Of a DNA stretch of 64,000 nucleotides, positions 27,061-38,889 are shown piece by piece. Position numbers and translations under genes: made by a program. How positions within the stretch are numbered: the stretch's first letter is position 1; every line of letters starts with the position of its first letter. The DNA comes from Scedosporium boydii (taxonomy: Eukaryota; Ascomycota; Sordariomycetes; Microascales; Microascaceae): positions 1 to 64,000 of the forward strand of contig NJFT01000142.1 in NCBI GenBank assembly GCA_002221725.1. The letters run 5' to 3'. A model generated the notes under the pieces. That model was not told the DNA's origin, made no database searches, and worked only from the letters and a program-made list of their open reading frames with translations.

Positions 27061-28500
27061 AGTATTGATGTATGGATGATGATCTCAACCACCGGTCAAA
27101 CTATCGACGTATTTGTCCACTAAATACGTCTGCTAAAGAGCAACTTCTTCCAACGTTCCATGTTCGTCTTTTCATTTCATTCGGGAATGGCTGTTGTAAC
27201 AAGCTTAACGCTTCAGAAACAATGTCCCTCCAGTTCAAGACTCACCCTCTCAAAAGTTCCTAGTCTTTCTCGAGGATGACTCGTTCGTAATAATGACCAA
27301 GGACCTCTCTTCTACTTGTAGAGGGAGGAATAGACACTGCAGAAACGAGCCAAATATCCACGACTTTGGCTTCTTCACATCACACCTCCCAAATGCTATC
27401 CCCGCAGCCTCGGTGATGGAACTCGCGGTTCTCTATAGTCGAAGGGCTTGACGCCAGCATCAATAATGCTGTTCATCATTCGTCGTAGAATCCCTTAGGG
27501 AGGCTTTTGACACTTACGCAGAGCTGTTGGATGGAGATGGAGTAATCGACATCAAGCGTGATATCTGCAACTTCGTATATCTTTCCGTAAGGCAAGTTGC
27601 TCGTATATCTTCTATGTGGTTTAAGAAGTTTACTAGTAAGATTTCCTTCATCAAAAACATCAGACGTAGCCACCTTTTGTCTCAGTCAGATAGTTTTTTG
27701 TCGCCGAGGAAAGGACCTCTGGACTTTGATAGTGACTATTAGCTGCCAGGGAACCGATGCATTCTAGGGCAGAATCTTCTCTCTCATTCCAAGGCGTCAG
27801 GAGTGTCAACGTCTACTAGAGTATAGGAAGACCACCTTGAAATAAACCGGAACCTTCTTAAGAGGATCACTCTCGACAGCGTCCACAGTGCTCTTTCATT
27901 GAAAATGGAAGCCCGACAAGAAATGGTCTTTGGGTCTCGATATCAGAGCGGCGTGCCCGGTACGCATTGTACAGATCGTTGATCAGCCTATCCTCATGGA
28001 GCACCGATGCTTCCTTCAGGTTACGATCTAGCTAGTGAACTAACCCCAGAGCGGCAGCGCTCTTCTCATCGGCGGGTCCCATTTTGCAGCAATGAGTGTT
28101 TCTTTCAGGGTTGTCTGTCTGGTTGATCCGGACGGCATCAACTTATGGATCAGCTTTCACAAACTCCGATTTGCCGCACTACCTCGTCGAGGCTCTTAGA
28201 GGCCTCAAATATGTATCCGTTGCCTAGAATGGCATCTGGATCACAAAGAATCAGCAGTCTTTGAACGTGGAAACGAAGAAGCTTTTGATTGCTAGTCCCC
28301 TAGCGCCGGCCTTCGACAGGGTATCTCCCATTAACGCTCAATGGAGACGGAAATCTTCGGCTCAGCTATTCTAGCATTTATGAGCGAGCAGTAGATCCGA
28401 GCGATCTCAGCGGATGAGGAAGCTTTTCGGCTATCACCATGAATAGCAGGGTGCTACGGCTTTACAAATGCTGAAGCGTGCGATAGCCTAGTTCTGTTCT
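27061..28500 (-). pseudogene. Possible degraded coding sequence, family unknown
   Basis: On the minus strand several peptide-like segments follow one another but are broken by stops and frame changes. Examples are a segment around 28150-28280 containing LILCDPDAILGNGYIFEA, one around 27900-28080 containing NDLYNAYRARRSDIETQ and then VGLPFSMKEH, and an open frame at 27476-27673. GLPFSMKEH is loosely like the GLPISVKE segment of fungal amidases, but the rest does not follow that family clearly. Parts of the plus strand are also open here, which weakens the case. It starts about 100 bases past the 3' end of the dehydrogenase gene. Treat as a weak call. Confidence 0.25.
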
Positions 28501-28600
28501 CTGGATGTCTGACATGGCAGGATACAACACGAACCCCCAATGGTCAAGAGATGCTTTTAATTTGATCTATTCAAAACTTATACATATGTTGTACCACTTT

Positions 28601-29694
28601 TTAATACTCATAGAAACCCTTTCCGCTCTTCTTGCCGAGCCAGCCAGCATCCACCATCTTCCCCAACAGCACGCTAGGCCTGTACTTGGAGTCGCCAGTC
28701 TCCTCATGGAGCACCTTCATGATGGCGAGGCAGGTGTCGAGACCAATGAAGTCAGCGAGCTGGAGAGGACCCATGGGGACGTTGGTGCCGTTCTTCATGA
28801 TGGCGTCAATCGAGTCGCGGTCACCGACACCAGTCTCGAGGCAGATGACAGCCTCATTAATGTAAGGCATCAGGATACGGTTAGCAAGGAAGCCGGGAGA
28901 GTCGGCAGAGACCGAGGCGATCTTGCCCATAGCCTTGCAGAACTCGACGGCAGTCTCGAGGGTCTCGGCAGAGGTCTGAAGTCCGCTGATGATCTCAACG
29001 CCCTTCTGGACGGGGACGGGGTTCATGAAGTGGGTGGAGACGACACGGGAGCTAGCCTGGGTGTCCTTGGGATCCTTGGTGGTGGCGGCAGCAATGCGGG
29101 TGATAGAAATGGAAGAGGTGTTGGTGGCGAGAATGGCATGCTTGGGGCAGATCTGCGCAAGCTTGGAGAAGATGTCAAACTTGAGCTGGGGAATCTCCGG
29201 GACGGCCTCGATGACGAAGTCGACGGTGGAGAGGTCCTCAAGAGCGGTATGAGGAGTCAGGAGGGAGCGAGTCTTATCAGCCTGCTCCTGGGTGATCCTA
29301 GACTTAGCCACATCCTTTGCAAGAAGTTTCTCTATTTGATTTGAAGTCGTCAGCTCTCAATAACCGAGGCCGGCCTAGCCATGGCGGGGGTGTAAGCTCG
29401 TTCATACCTGCGAAGGCCAATCCCTTATCCAGAGCGGCCTTAGATGTATCAACCAGCTTCACGGGAACGCCAGCCTTGTTCGCAGCCACCAACGCAATAC
29501 CGAGACCCTTATTTCTGTTAGAATGGCTCAATGGCTCTCAATTGCATCTTTCCTGCTGTAAGACCTACCATCTGTCCAGAGCCGATAACACCAAGGCTCT
29601 TCACGGTGGCAGCATTTTGGCGGGGAGTGGAGCTGAAGCTCCTGACCTGGGACGCCAGCCTACGGCTCTGTACACGGAGGATTGGGCTCGCCAT
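28601..29694 (-). CDS. Mitochondrial 3-hydroxyacyl-CoA dehydrogenase (3-hydroxybutyryl-CoA type)
   Basis: The enzyme oxidises short-chain L-3-hydroxyacyl-CoA with NAD+ in mitochondrial beta-oxidation. Three minus-strand exons (29569-29694, 29408-29507, 28601-29331) give 318 residues, a normal length for the single-domain enzyme. Residues 1-28 are Arg/Ser-rich without acidic residues, as in a mitochondrial presequence. The NAD-binding Rossmann motif GVIGSGQMGLG is at 35-45 and is assembled across the first splice junction. NTSS is at 146-149. The catalytic His is H176 in STHFMNP, with E117 in IEAVPE as the likely partner. The signature DSPGFLANR starts at 219 and the C-terminal domain ends GKGFYEY. 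The start ATG at 29694 directly opens the presequence. The gene shares a 479-bp divergent promoter with Tof1. A 279-codon frame on the opposite strand is a shadow. Confidence 0.93.
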
Positions 29695-30173
29695 GACGGT
29701 GGTGGATAGAAGATTTGGAGATGTGTAAGATGGAGATGAAGTGAAGTGGCATCGCATCGGTCGGCCTTTTTTTCATGAGCTTCGAATCCTACAAAATGAA
29801 TGATCTCATAGAGCCGGCTAACCTCGGCGTCCGAGGCTAACCCGGCTTAATGCCACTGCCGGGCAGCTGGTAGGCTCCTGGAGGCTCCACAGGCGGTAAT
29901 GCTGATCATTATGCAACCCAAGGAATTGAATTCATTGATACGATACGCCTCTGTGCCAAAATTCCACTTTAAGTCGCGTCAATACGCGCTGAAGGGACGC
30001 GTCGCAGGGGTTGGATGGCAACCATCACCAAATTCAAACAAAGCCCACCATCAGTCTCAATATCAACGAAAATCGTGAGAGCATTCACTCATATGCCCAG
30101 TCATAACACAATGCTTCTGACTGTGACCGCCATATCTTGATAAGAGCCTATTCTAGTCTTGCCTGCAGCGACA
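29695..30173. promoter_or_regulatory. Divergent promoter between dehydrogenase and Tof1, with MluI-box-like sites
   Basis: The 479 bp between the two start codons must serve both genes. Facing Tof1 there is a perfect ACGCGT at 29997-30002, with related CGCG words GTCGCGTC (29973-29980) and TACGCGCT just before it. ACGCGT is the core of the MCB element bound by MBF-type G1/S factors in yeasts. The spacing, about 170 bp before the Tof1 ATG, fits a promoter site. Function is inferred. Confidence 0.5.
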
Positions 30174-33100
30174 ATGGAGCTGGAAGACGGCACGACTGAT
30201 ATCGTCCATCCCGAAGTTCGAGCCCACATCAACAGCCTTGTCTCAGCTGTACGTTTCCTATCCTCCCTGTACCGAGTCCGAACAATTGGGATCTTTTGAG
30301 CTAATCGTTACGACTCCCTCACAAAAGCTTGGCGGTACGAGTGCCGACGATGACGGCCGCTACGTTCTGGGCGACGATGCCCTCGACGTCCTCCGGGATC
30401 TCAAGAAATGGATTCGCTACTATGACGAAAAAATGAGCCGAATGGATGTGGCGCGCTGCATTGCCGACTCGAGCATTGTCGATGGAGATCTCCTGCATAT
30501 TTTGGCGTTGTGGACCGAGAGCGAGTCGGAGAGCAAGTTCAAAGCTAGGCTTGCCCTTGCCTGTCTGGAGGTTATTGTGCCTCTGACATGGCCATTCGAC
30601 AAGGATCCCGAGAGGTTGACTTTCAACAATTACCGCCATATTCCCGTTCTTGAACTAGCGCAGTTGAGGTACAAGCGAGCAATTATCAACTACGATGCCG
30701 CCCGGGTCCTACATACAGCAGTGAGGATGGCGTTGCCGTCCATGGCACTTCCGATCGGAGACAGGTCCCCTAGAGACCAGGGCATCATCAAGCTTGTCCT
30801 CTACTTCTTCCGGAATATCGCCATGATCGCGCCACCCCTGGGTGTCAAGTACGACGGTGACGAGACACAAATATCTGGCTCCGCACTTATCGATGCCTTG
30901 TCGTACCAGGACATCTTTCTTCTGCTCTTGACGATTGCATCGAACATGGGCGAGGACTTTAGGACAGAGGATGTCATTATAATGGAGATCTTGTTCCACC
31001 TGATCAAGCGGGTAGATGCTGAGAGGCTCTTTATGAGCGAGAAACAGCAGGACAAGGCAAAAGCGGCCGACCTAGTCGCCATGATGAAGAAGGAGGAGGC
31101 GCTGCACAATTCTTTCAAGAAGCATGCGCCAACTCGCCACAACCGATTTGGAACCACAATCTGGGTCAAGAGGGACGATGGCAAGATGTCTACCATTTCC
31201 AGCCAGGCGGCACTCATCGATGCCGCCACGCGCCAGCGCAAGCTCGATGAAACCAAATCCTTCACACCACCCAAATATCGTCGGAAGAACGAGGCGGACA
31301 ACTCGGATCTTGGCCCAGCTCCCAAGCTGAACACGAGGGCAAGTGAGCAACTGAGGGCGTTCGTGTCCGAGTTCTTGGATTCCGGCTTCAACCCCCTTTT
31401 CCAGCATATCCGTCGCTCGATCGACCGAGATGCGCAGCACGTTCTCCACTACCATTCGAAACAGTTCTTCTACCTTGTAGCCTGGTTCCTCCGGGCCGAA
31501 CGGGCGCGACAAAAGGCGAATAATAAACCCAAGCCTGGACCAAATGCTGAAGAGGAGAATGAAGTTAGCCCCTTCAGCCTCGTTGCTGGCGTTCTGAATC
31601 AGGAGATGTTTATCGCCTTGCAGAGATCAATGAGGTCTGCGTTAGACAACCGGAGCTGGGGGGACTTAATTGCAGTCATGCGATGCTTCACGCAGATCCT
31701 GCTGACCGTTCAGGACATGACGGCTACGGGCAATGAGGCGGACGAAGAGATTGCGGAAAATATCTTGAGCCGTCTCTTCTATGAAGATACCGTCCACGAA
31801 CTCGTGACGAGCGTAGTCCGGAATTACAACCATCAAGGGTTCGAATTCCTAGACGCCTCGACCGAGTTAGTGCACCATTTCGTGCGTCTCCTCGAGGCTT
31901 ATTCCAAAAGGAACGTTGATATGCAAGTCCGGTCAAGGAAGAAGGCGCGCAAGAAGAAGCGGGATGCCGCTAAGGCCGGTACCGAGGACGATGACGCCGA
32001 CGACCTCGGCGGCTCCGACGAAGACGAGCAAGAGGCGCAGAAGACGGTCTCTGAACGGAAGTTCAGCTTCCAGGCTTTCACTCAGCGGTTTATCCCTCAG
32101 AATGTGGTGGACACGTTTGCGATTTTCCTCAAGCACTACAAGGAGCTTAACGACGACCAGCTCAAGCGAGTCCATCGGTACTTTTACAGGCTAGCTTTTA
32201 AGCAGGATAAGGCGGTGATGTTGTTCCGCGTCGACATCATTCATCTTCTTTATAATATGATTAAGGGCCCCGAACCCCTTGATAGGAGCTCGAGCCTGTA
32301 TAAGGACTGGGAAGAGCTCATCAAGCAGGTGTTTCGCAAGCTGGTCAAGAAATTCCAGGAGCGACCTGCTCTTGCTGTGGAAATGCTTTTCAGCAAAACC
32401 AACGAAATTGCCCATTACATCGAGACCGGTGCGAAGAGAGAGAAAAAGAAGACGAACCCACGGCCGGCGGCGGAGTTGGAGTTCCGGCACACGGAGGAGC
32501 TGGACAAGCAGATTGGCATTGTGGTTGGTGCCCTGCTTGACAGAAACGAAATCGAACACATTTCCTGGGTGAAGCGTGTCCTCAGGGCCGCGGAGCAGGA
32601 GAGGAGAGAATTTGCGGAGGCTCAAGCGGCTCTTCCTTCAGTTGAGACTAACGTGGGCGAGAATAACGGGGAGGCCGGACCCCCCGTTGAGCCGCCGAAG
32701 GAAGCCAAGGAGGCTCCTTCTTACAGTAAGTTACAACAACGAGTATAGGTCGCCCGTCTGTAATATCCGCTCTATGCTAACACTAATGCCCTTACAGCCG
32801 TCAGCGCGGATAACGAAGATCGTCGTATGGCTATGTTGAAGGACCCCTATCTCCGCCTTCTGATGAATACTGTTGGAATCCGGCGGCTAAGCCCGGGCCT
32901 CGAGGAGACTCTCGAGTCCATCTGGACCATTCCGCCAGACGTCACTGCGGACCAGCTCAAGGAGTACGTCGATCTCATCAACGCGGCCGAGTTCAACCCG
33001 CCCACGTTCGAAAACGGCGAGGCGGCAGAGAAGCAGCTGCGCCGCAAGACGAACCGTACGCGCGCTTATGTCTCGTCCGACGAGGACGACGAGAACGAAG

Positions 33101-33858
33101 AGCTCTTCCCGGCCGGAGGCCCAACAGCGCGTCGGGCCATTGACGGCGAGCAGCGGCCAAAGAAGTCGGGGCGGCGCAGGAGGAGAAGGAGCCAATCGCC
33201 CGACGAGGCCGAGCTCGACGAACGAGCGCGGAAGAGGAAGGAGAAGGAGCGCGAGCGGCGGTCGAAGATCAAGAGCGAGATGTATGTGTATGACAGCGAC
33301 CTCGACAGCGAGGCCGACAGGGAGTTTTTCGCGCGGGAGGAAGAGCTGCGGCAGAAGAATCAGGCGGTGGCAGAGGCAGCGGGGCAGACGATTCCGGGCA
33401 TCTTGCCGGCGAATAAGAAGAACGGGAAGAAGAGGAAGAAGACCATTATGGATGATGACAGTGAGGATGCGATGGATATATCGCAGCGATCGAGGTCAAA
33501 GACGGCATCGAGTGGTGCCGGGACGGATGAGGAAGAAGCGTCTTCGGACGGCTCTGATTCTGATACTCGAGAGACGCCCCTTGAGTCGAGTTCCAGACGA
33601 GTGGGGGGTCAGAGTAAGCGCAGGAGAGTGTCCGACGAAGAACTGTCTGATGCCGGGCCTCCTGAGAATGAGGAGCTTCCAATTTGGACGGCGAGTAGAG
33701 AGCCGACGGGCGACGATAAGCCAGATGAAGATGGGGATGTAGGGATGAAGGCGGCTGCTGAGGATGATGACGATAATGATGAGCCGATACCGTCGGCGAG
33801 ACCGAGAGCACGGGTTAAAGGTGGATTTATTATTGATAGTAGTGACGAGGATGAATAA
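30174..33858 (+). CDS. tof1: Tof1/Swi1 (Timeless family) replication-fork protection protein
   Basis: The product belongs to the fork protection complex with Csm3/Swi3, which stabilises stalled replication forks and helps S-phase checkpoint signalling and cohesion in the nucleus. Three exons (30174-30248, 30328-32725, 32798-33858) give 1177 residues, within the usual range of fungal homologues. The N-terminus ([14 protein letters not shown], then [17 protein letters not shown]) is the typical start of the Timeless N-terminal domain, which runs to about residue 300. A second conserved block lies near residues 370-430 ([15 protein letters not shown]). A basic KKARKKKR stretch near 565, followed by acidic residues, looks like a nuclear localisation signal. 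The last 250 residues are charged and disordered, rich in Lys/Arg and Asp/Glu/Ser, and end in DSSDEDE. Both introns have GT-AG ends, and the second has GCTAAC before CTTACAG. Confidence 0.95.
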
Positions 33859-35179
33859 ATAGACAGGGCTTAAAGAGAGTCGGGAATAGAGAGTCGACCG
33901 TTACAGCCACGAATACCCCCCGTTTAAGGGAGCCAAAGGATACCGAGTCCATACTCAAGATGAATCGGTTCTCCTTCAAGATGGCCAATGAGACTGCTAA
34001 AAGAGTTGTGAGCATTCGGCCAAAGCCACAGAAAACCGATTCACGATTCAGTCTGCTATCTATCTACCTGAAAGAGTCGAGAAGGAACAAGGAAGGAGCC
34101 TCGTCAGTGCCATCACCGGATTCGCGCCTTCCTGTGTTCCCAGCTCAAAATTCGAACCCAGGATAAGGCTTATTTATAGACCAAATTTGGGATCAAGATC
34201 TCTAAGAAAGGAACCTGAGGAGGTCTGTAGTCGTCATCGCTTGAACTTCTGGGATCTCCAATGGGACTATCTGGGTTCGAAACGCATCGCGTACGAACGA
34301 ACCTTTTTTTTATAATTTTTTATTTTTTGGAATCATGTTCATTTGATTGCTGTTGCCAATCTGTTTTCTGGGGGGCAATTCGCTCCCTACTTCAAACGGG
34401 TCCCAGCGACTGAAAGACATCCCAATCCTATAAGTTGGTGTCGATTAGCCCTTCCCATTGTTCCGCCCCTTCTTCTCGCCATCGATCTAGAAGCCAAAGT
34501 GGGGTCTTTGATGTTGCCTGCAGTGAGTGAGTATGGGTTTTCAATGTCGCCGCTCTGAAGCTGCCATATTTGTTCATGGCGAGGGTTTGCGACTACAACC
34601 GTCCGAGTGTTACGAGTACTAATCGAACCTGAACCTAGAAAACGAAGCATGAGGCTTGAAGATGCGGGTGGATAAACTGATTCGCTCGTCGAAAGAGAAG
34701 GCATTAACGCAGCGCCAGGGTTGGCCATGATTTGAGGCCGACATGGTGGAACGTTTGCTGGCGCTGTTGACGCGTCATGGTATCAATTGATCTCTCGGCA
34801 ATGCTAGTGGGACAAAAAGAAAAGGAGAAACGATTGCTGGCTCTTGATTGCTCTTCCGGTTTCAGGGCGTTTGGTGGACCATTGCACTTGCACTGCCCGC
34901 CTGGCGGAGTCTGCGCCAACCTGGACTTTTTTTATTCGATATGAGCATTTGCAATCGATCTATTGTATTATAAATATCCGCGGGAGCTCCAGGTCCCGCG
35001 GTAATCATGCTTCATTCTCATCTCCTTGTCTTCTAGAGTTCAACTTGTCTGCCGGCATTCGTTCGCACCATCAAGAGCGGCAGTGGTGATAATTAGCGGT
35101 GGTAGTAGCGTCCTTCCTACTTCCCCGCTTAGAGATGCGGTCTTAAACATCCCTCCCAAACCTCGCTTCATCCTCCAAG
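33859..35179. other. Intergenic region between Tof1 and the hydrolase gene
   Basis: It holds the 3' flank of Tof1 and the promoter of the next gene, both on the plus strand. An AT-rich patch lies at 34305-34328. No supported gene was seen; the longest frame, minus 34387-34728, has no recognisable domain. Confidence 0.55.
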
Positions 35180-37170
35180 ATGCCTGAAAACCACAGGCCC
35201 GCCGAACTTCCCATGAACAAGCAGGGCGTCGATTTATTATCGCCCTTCGACAATAGTCGACCGAGCTCGCCCGACCCCATGAGCCGCTGGCGAGATCCCC
35301 GCCTCAGCTCAACGCAGTCTCTAGTTCCCTCGGAGTTTGAAGCCAATGCGGGGAGGCAAGGGAAGCGCAGGTTACTCATGATATATGTCCACGGCTTCTA
35401 CGGGAACGATCACTCTTTCAAGTCATTTCCGGCACACACCCATGCCTACCTAAGGGACGCCTTGCGCGAGTCGCACGTTGTTCACTCCAAGATCTATCCT
35501 AGATATAAGACCTACCACGCCGTCCAGGTTGGAGCTGAGAGTTTCAGCGCTTGGCTGGAGCCTCATGAAGACGAGACGACTGATGTTGTTCTTGTCGGTC
35601 ATTCGATGGGAGGTATCTTGGCTGGTGAGACGGTATTGATGGTATGAATAAACATAGACATGGGAGACGGAACGGACGGATGTGCAAAAGTTGTGTTTGA
35701 AACTAAAGGCTAACATTGTTGGGGCAGCCGAACCCGAATCCTTTTGGCACCCATCCGTTCAAGCACCGCATTCTCGGGGTGCTTGCTTTGGATACTCCCT
35801 TTCTGGGCTTGCACCCGGGTATCATCCCCACTGGCATAGCCAGTCTCTTCCGCGGCTCACCAGAGAATACGAGTCTGAATGCGCCAGAGCCCAGTGGAGG
35901 CCAGTCTAGATCTGCTCCCGATCTCTCCCAGGAGCTCAGCAACGCCTCCTTGTCCACCACCACCTCAACGTCTCAATTCACCGACACCATAACCGAAACT
36001 AGCATCCAGCCCACAAGCCGGACCTCCTCCGACTCCATCCGCCCGTCAACGGACATCGCCCGAGGGCCCCCACCCCCTTACCCCTCAGAACCCTCCTTAC
36101 CTCAGGATCCGCACTTCAACCCCCCTTGGTTCAACGACACCATCCGAAGAGACCGCTCCTTCTTCAAAGGCATCGCCCACTTCACTCGCAAACACCTCTC
36201 CGAAGGCGTCTTCAACGCTGCGTGGAAGCACGTCCTTTCCCACATGGAGTACGGTTCATGTCTAGCCGACTACCCGGGCCTTCACGATCGGTATAACCAA
36301 CTACGTGCACTGGAAAATGTCGACGATATCAAAGCGCTCACGAGCGACATTGTGACGCATGAGCCTAATTTCAGGCTCCGGCCTGTGAGGGTTAGGTTTA
36401 CAAACTATTACACCAGCTCTACGGGGAGGATAAAGCCTGACAAGGTTGAGGGGAAAGAGAAGAAAGTAGAGGAGCCGAGCGCAGAGAATAACGAAGAGGC
36501 CGAAACAAGACTATCCACTCCGCGAATATCCGTCGAGGTTCACGGAGATGACAAGGCCGCCGAACCTCAATTACTCCCGCCCATCCCCATTCCCGAAGAC
36601 GAAGACGACGACGCACTTCGAGAGCCCCAAGCCCCGATGGAACCGGAAATCGAAGGGCTCCCCGATATCCCCCCACCGCCGACGCCTCCCCCAGAACCCC
36701 CCTCACCGTTTTCCTTCCCCGATAAAGCATCCCGCAAACAAGCCGAAAAAGAAGCCAAGACTCTTCAAAAGGAATACGAACGCGCCGTCAAAGCCCGTGA
36801 AAAAGCAATCAAGCAACGCAACAAATTAATCGAGAAACACCACCGCCGACAAGCCAAGCTCGCCTCTAATCAAGCCCGCACATCCGCAGACGCCGAGGAT
36901 GACCACAACGACGACGGCGTGGGTAGCAAAGACGCGAAGAAGAAGCCCCGCAAGTTCTGCGCCCTGCCGAGGAAACGCAACGGAGAACCCGACGCCGCGT
37001 GGGTCAGCGTGTTTATGGACGGCATCGACGAGGTTGAGGCGCACTGCAGTTTGTTTTTGCCGGACGGTCCGCACTACGATCGCCTTGTGGGGGATGTGGC
37101 GCAGAGGGTTGTCGGGTGGGTGCAGGACGATTTGACGAGGAGGGCTATCGCGGATATGGGGGTTTCCTGA
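35180..37170 (+). CDS. Alpha/beta-hydrolase (lipase-like) with C-terminal coiled coil
   Basis: This is a predicted serine hydrolase of 634 residues; its substrate is unknown. Two exons (35180-35641, 35728-37170) are joined across an 86-nt intron that splits the enzyme just after the nucleophile elbow. The first strand and oxyanion region read MIYVHGFYGN (about 67-76). The elbow is GHSMGG at 140-145, with S142 as nucleophile. D176 in ALDTPFLG is a possible acid. H593 in EVEAHCSLF near the end is a candidate catalytic histidine, though it lies very far away. Between them come a Ser/Thr/Pro-rich linker (about 210-260), a proline-rich segment and a Lys/Glu-rich coiled coil at about 486-532. There is no signal peptide, so the protein is probably cytosolic or membrane-associated. 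Similar uncharacterised proteins occur in filamentous fungi, as far as I recall. DUF676-type lipases are the nearest named group. Confidence 0.88.
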
Positions 37171-37214
37171 ACTTGTTTGCTTTTCTTTTTCTTCTTCTTG
37201 TTTGCTTTTCTTTT

Positions 37215-37246
<32 letters not shown>

Positions 37247-38565
37247 TTCTTTTCATTGCTTTCTGCTGGCAATCATCTTTGAGCATATCTTGTGATATAG
37301 AGGGCCATATACGGCTTCGCCCTTTGGTACGGATTCCCCAAGGACCAGCTGGCCTCGCAAAACTACTTAATTCTAATACACGGAGTCTGGGTAATAACAC
37401 GACTACAATATACTCGATCACATCTCCTTACGATGGATACATCATACACTGGCTCGGTGGAGCGCTCTCTTTTGGGACAAGGCTTTCATATATTGAGTGT
37501 CAGAAGCCTATTTGCAAGTCTAGAAAAGCAGAGCTGATCCGGAACTAGTCCTGTTTTTGCTTTCCTTCTCAGCCAACGTCCGTCTTCCTCACATCCTCCC
37601 ACCTTGATAACAAGACGGGGCAGAACATGGGAAAGTGAATGCTCCCTGTTTGACCTTTTGGAAAGAAAAGAGACACTAAAATATCCGCTGACCATGTGCG
37701 CTCTCGAGATATTAATCCGCTTGCAGTCCTTCATTTTTGTTCTTCTTTTAGGAAAAAACTTTTCATTTTCCCCCTGCTGGCCTGTTTCTGCCATTGTTCG
37801 TGGCATGAGTCCCCCTCACGCTCTGTGGATGCATTTCAGCTCCAGAGCCTTCCAAGGGGCATCCGGAATAAACAAAGTCAACGCAAAACCTATAGACGAT
37901 AAAGAAAATAAGGTTTCGTAGAGGGAAAACAGCATGACTGTTAAGAAACCAAATGAGCCATAGAACAGGTCTTTTTTTCTTTTTCTGTGTGTGTTTGTTT
38001 GTGTGCGGTGTAATCGAAGAGGCAAAAGCATGGAAAAAACCCTCTTCGAAAAAGGAGAAAAAAAAAGAAAGAAAAAAAAAGAAATGCACAGAGCATAGTC
38101 TTGTGCAGATATGAATCTCGTTTGACTCCTTTCCTTTTGAATCATTCCCTGAAACGCCATGCAAGCAAGTAAGTATAGTTCCAATGAAGCCTAATGGAAC
38201 GTGAAAGAAAAACAGTTCGGGGCATGTTCGAGTGGCGGTGATGATTCCACGTCTTGTTCTGAGTCTCAAAGGAATCCACCATATTCCCGAGACTCAAAAA
38301 AGAGACATGGCACAAGAGATGCCTCGTGGTATAGTGTGTACAGTTCTGAAATGCAATAAATTCCATCTGTTCGCCAGCCCTCATGCAGTAAGTGGAAGTT
38401 GCGCAGACACGAAAAGGAAAAGGGGCAAGAAAAGCCCCGACGATTGAGCCATCTGAACGAATATCTATAAGGCCCCTATATGGCCTTGTGAGAAACCTTG
38501 TGAAACCATTGTAAGAAAGTGTGTAAGAGAGTTGCGGTGGTGGCTAGCGGTAGTCATCAACGATG
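37171..38565. other. Convergent intergenic region (3' flanks of hydrolase and Med19)
   Basis: Both flanking genes end here, so 3' UTRs and two terminators are expected. The first 90 bases are almost pure C/T on the plus strand and contain a 25-base unit repeated in tandem. T-rich and A-rich tracts near 37970-38090 may belong to the Med19 3' UTR. No supported gene was found. Confidence 0.55.
37173..37257 (+). repeat. Pyrimidine tract with a 25-bp direct repeat after the hydrolase stop
   Basis: A unit beginning TTGTTTGCTTTTC and ending CTTCTTC occurs twice in tandem and then runs into CTT/CCT triplets. It starts within five bases of the stop codon, so it would form the first part of the 3' UTR. 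Confidence 0.75.
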
Positions 38566-38848
38566 TTATTCTACCTTGTTCTTCTTAGGCCGGCCGCGCC
38601 CTCGCTTCGCGGGAGTGTCCCCTGTGGGAGCGGATGCTTTTGGCGGGGCCCTGGGTGTCTTCGGAGTCCTGAGAGGATTGGGTGCCTTCCGGGCTCTAGG
38701 AGCCTTGAGAACTGGGGACGCGTTCGAGGGCTTCGAAGTACCACCGTTACCTTGAGAAGTATCGGGAGGATTTTGTACAGTGGGGGGTTGAATTGTCTGG
38801 ACAGTAGCATGAACGTCTTGAGGCTCAGCTACCTCCTCCATGGGTGTG
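38566..38848 (-). CDS. Alternative AT-hook C-terminal exon of Med19
   Basis: This stretch is open, uses coding-like Pro/Lys/Ser-rich sequence and ends with an AT-hook core, KRGRGRPKKNK, before TAA at 38566-38568. It lacks a convincing start of its own. It joins the Med19 reading frame exactly if an intron at 38849-38917 is removed (donor GTACGG, acceptor CTGCAG after a pyrimidine tract). The three-exon form then has 443 residues. If that intron is retained, Med19 ends 27 bases later with MVGA and a TAG. The donor is weaker than others in the window. An AT-hook would let the subunit touch the minor groove of A/T-rich DNA. Confidence 0.5.
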
Positions 38849-38889
38849 CTGCAGATAGACAGGGGATGAGGCGTGGCTGGCAACGCAGT

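Noticed and set aside
28505..29344. 279-codon plus-strand frame
   Set aside because: It lies antisense to the exons of the dehydrogenase gene, whose motifs and splice sites are clear on the other strand. The plus frame shows no domain.
30238..30327. N-terminal extension of the long Tof1 frame starting inside the first intron
   Set aside because: The sequence before [10 protein letters not shown] is intron. The real start is the short exon at 30174-30248, which encodes the conserved [14 protein letters not shown].
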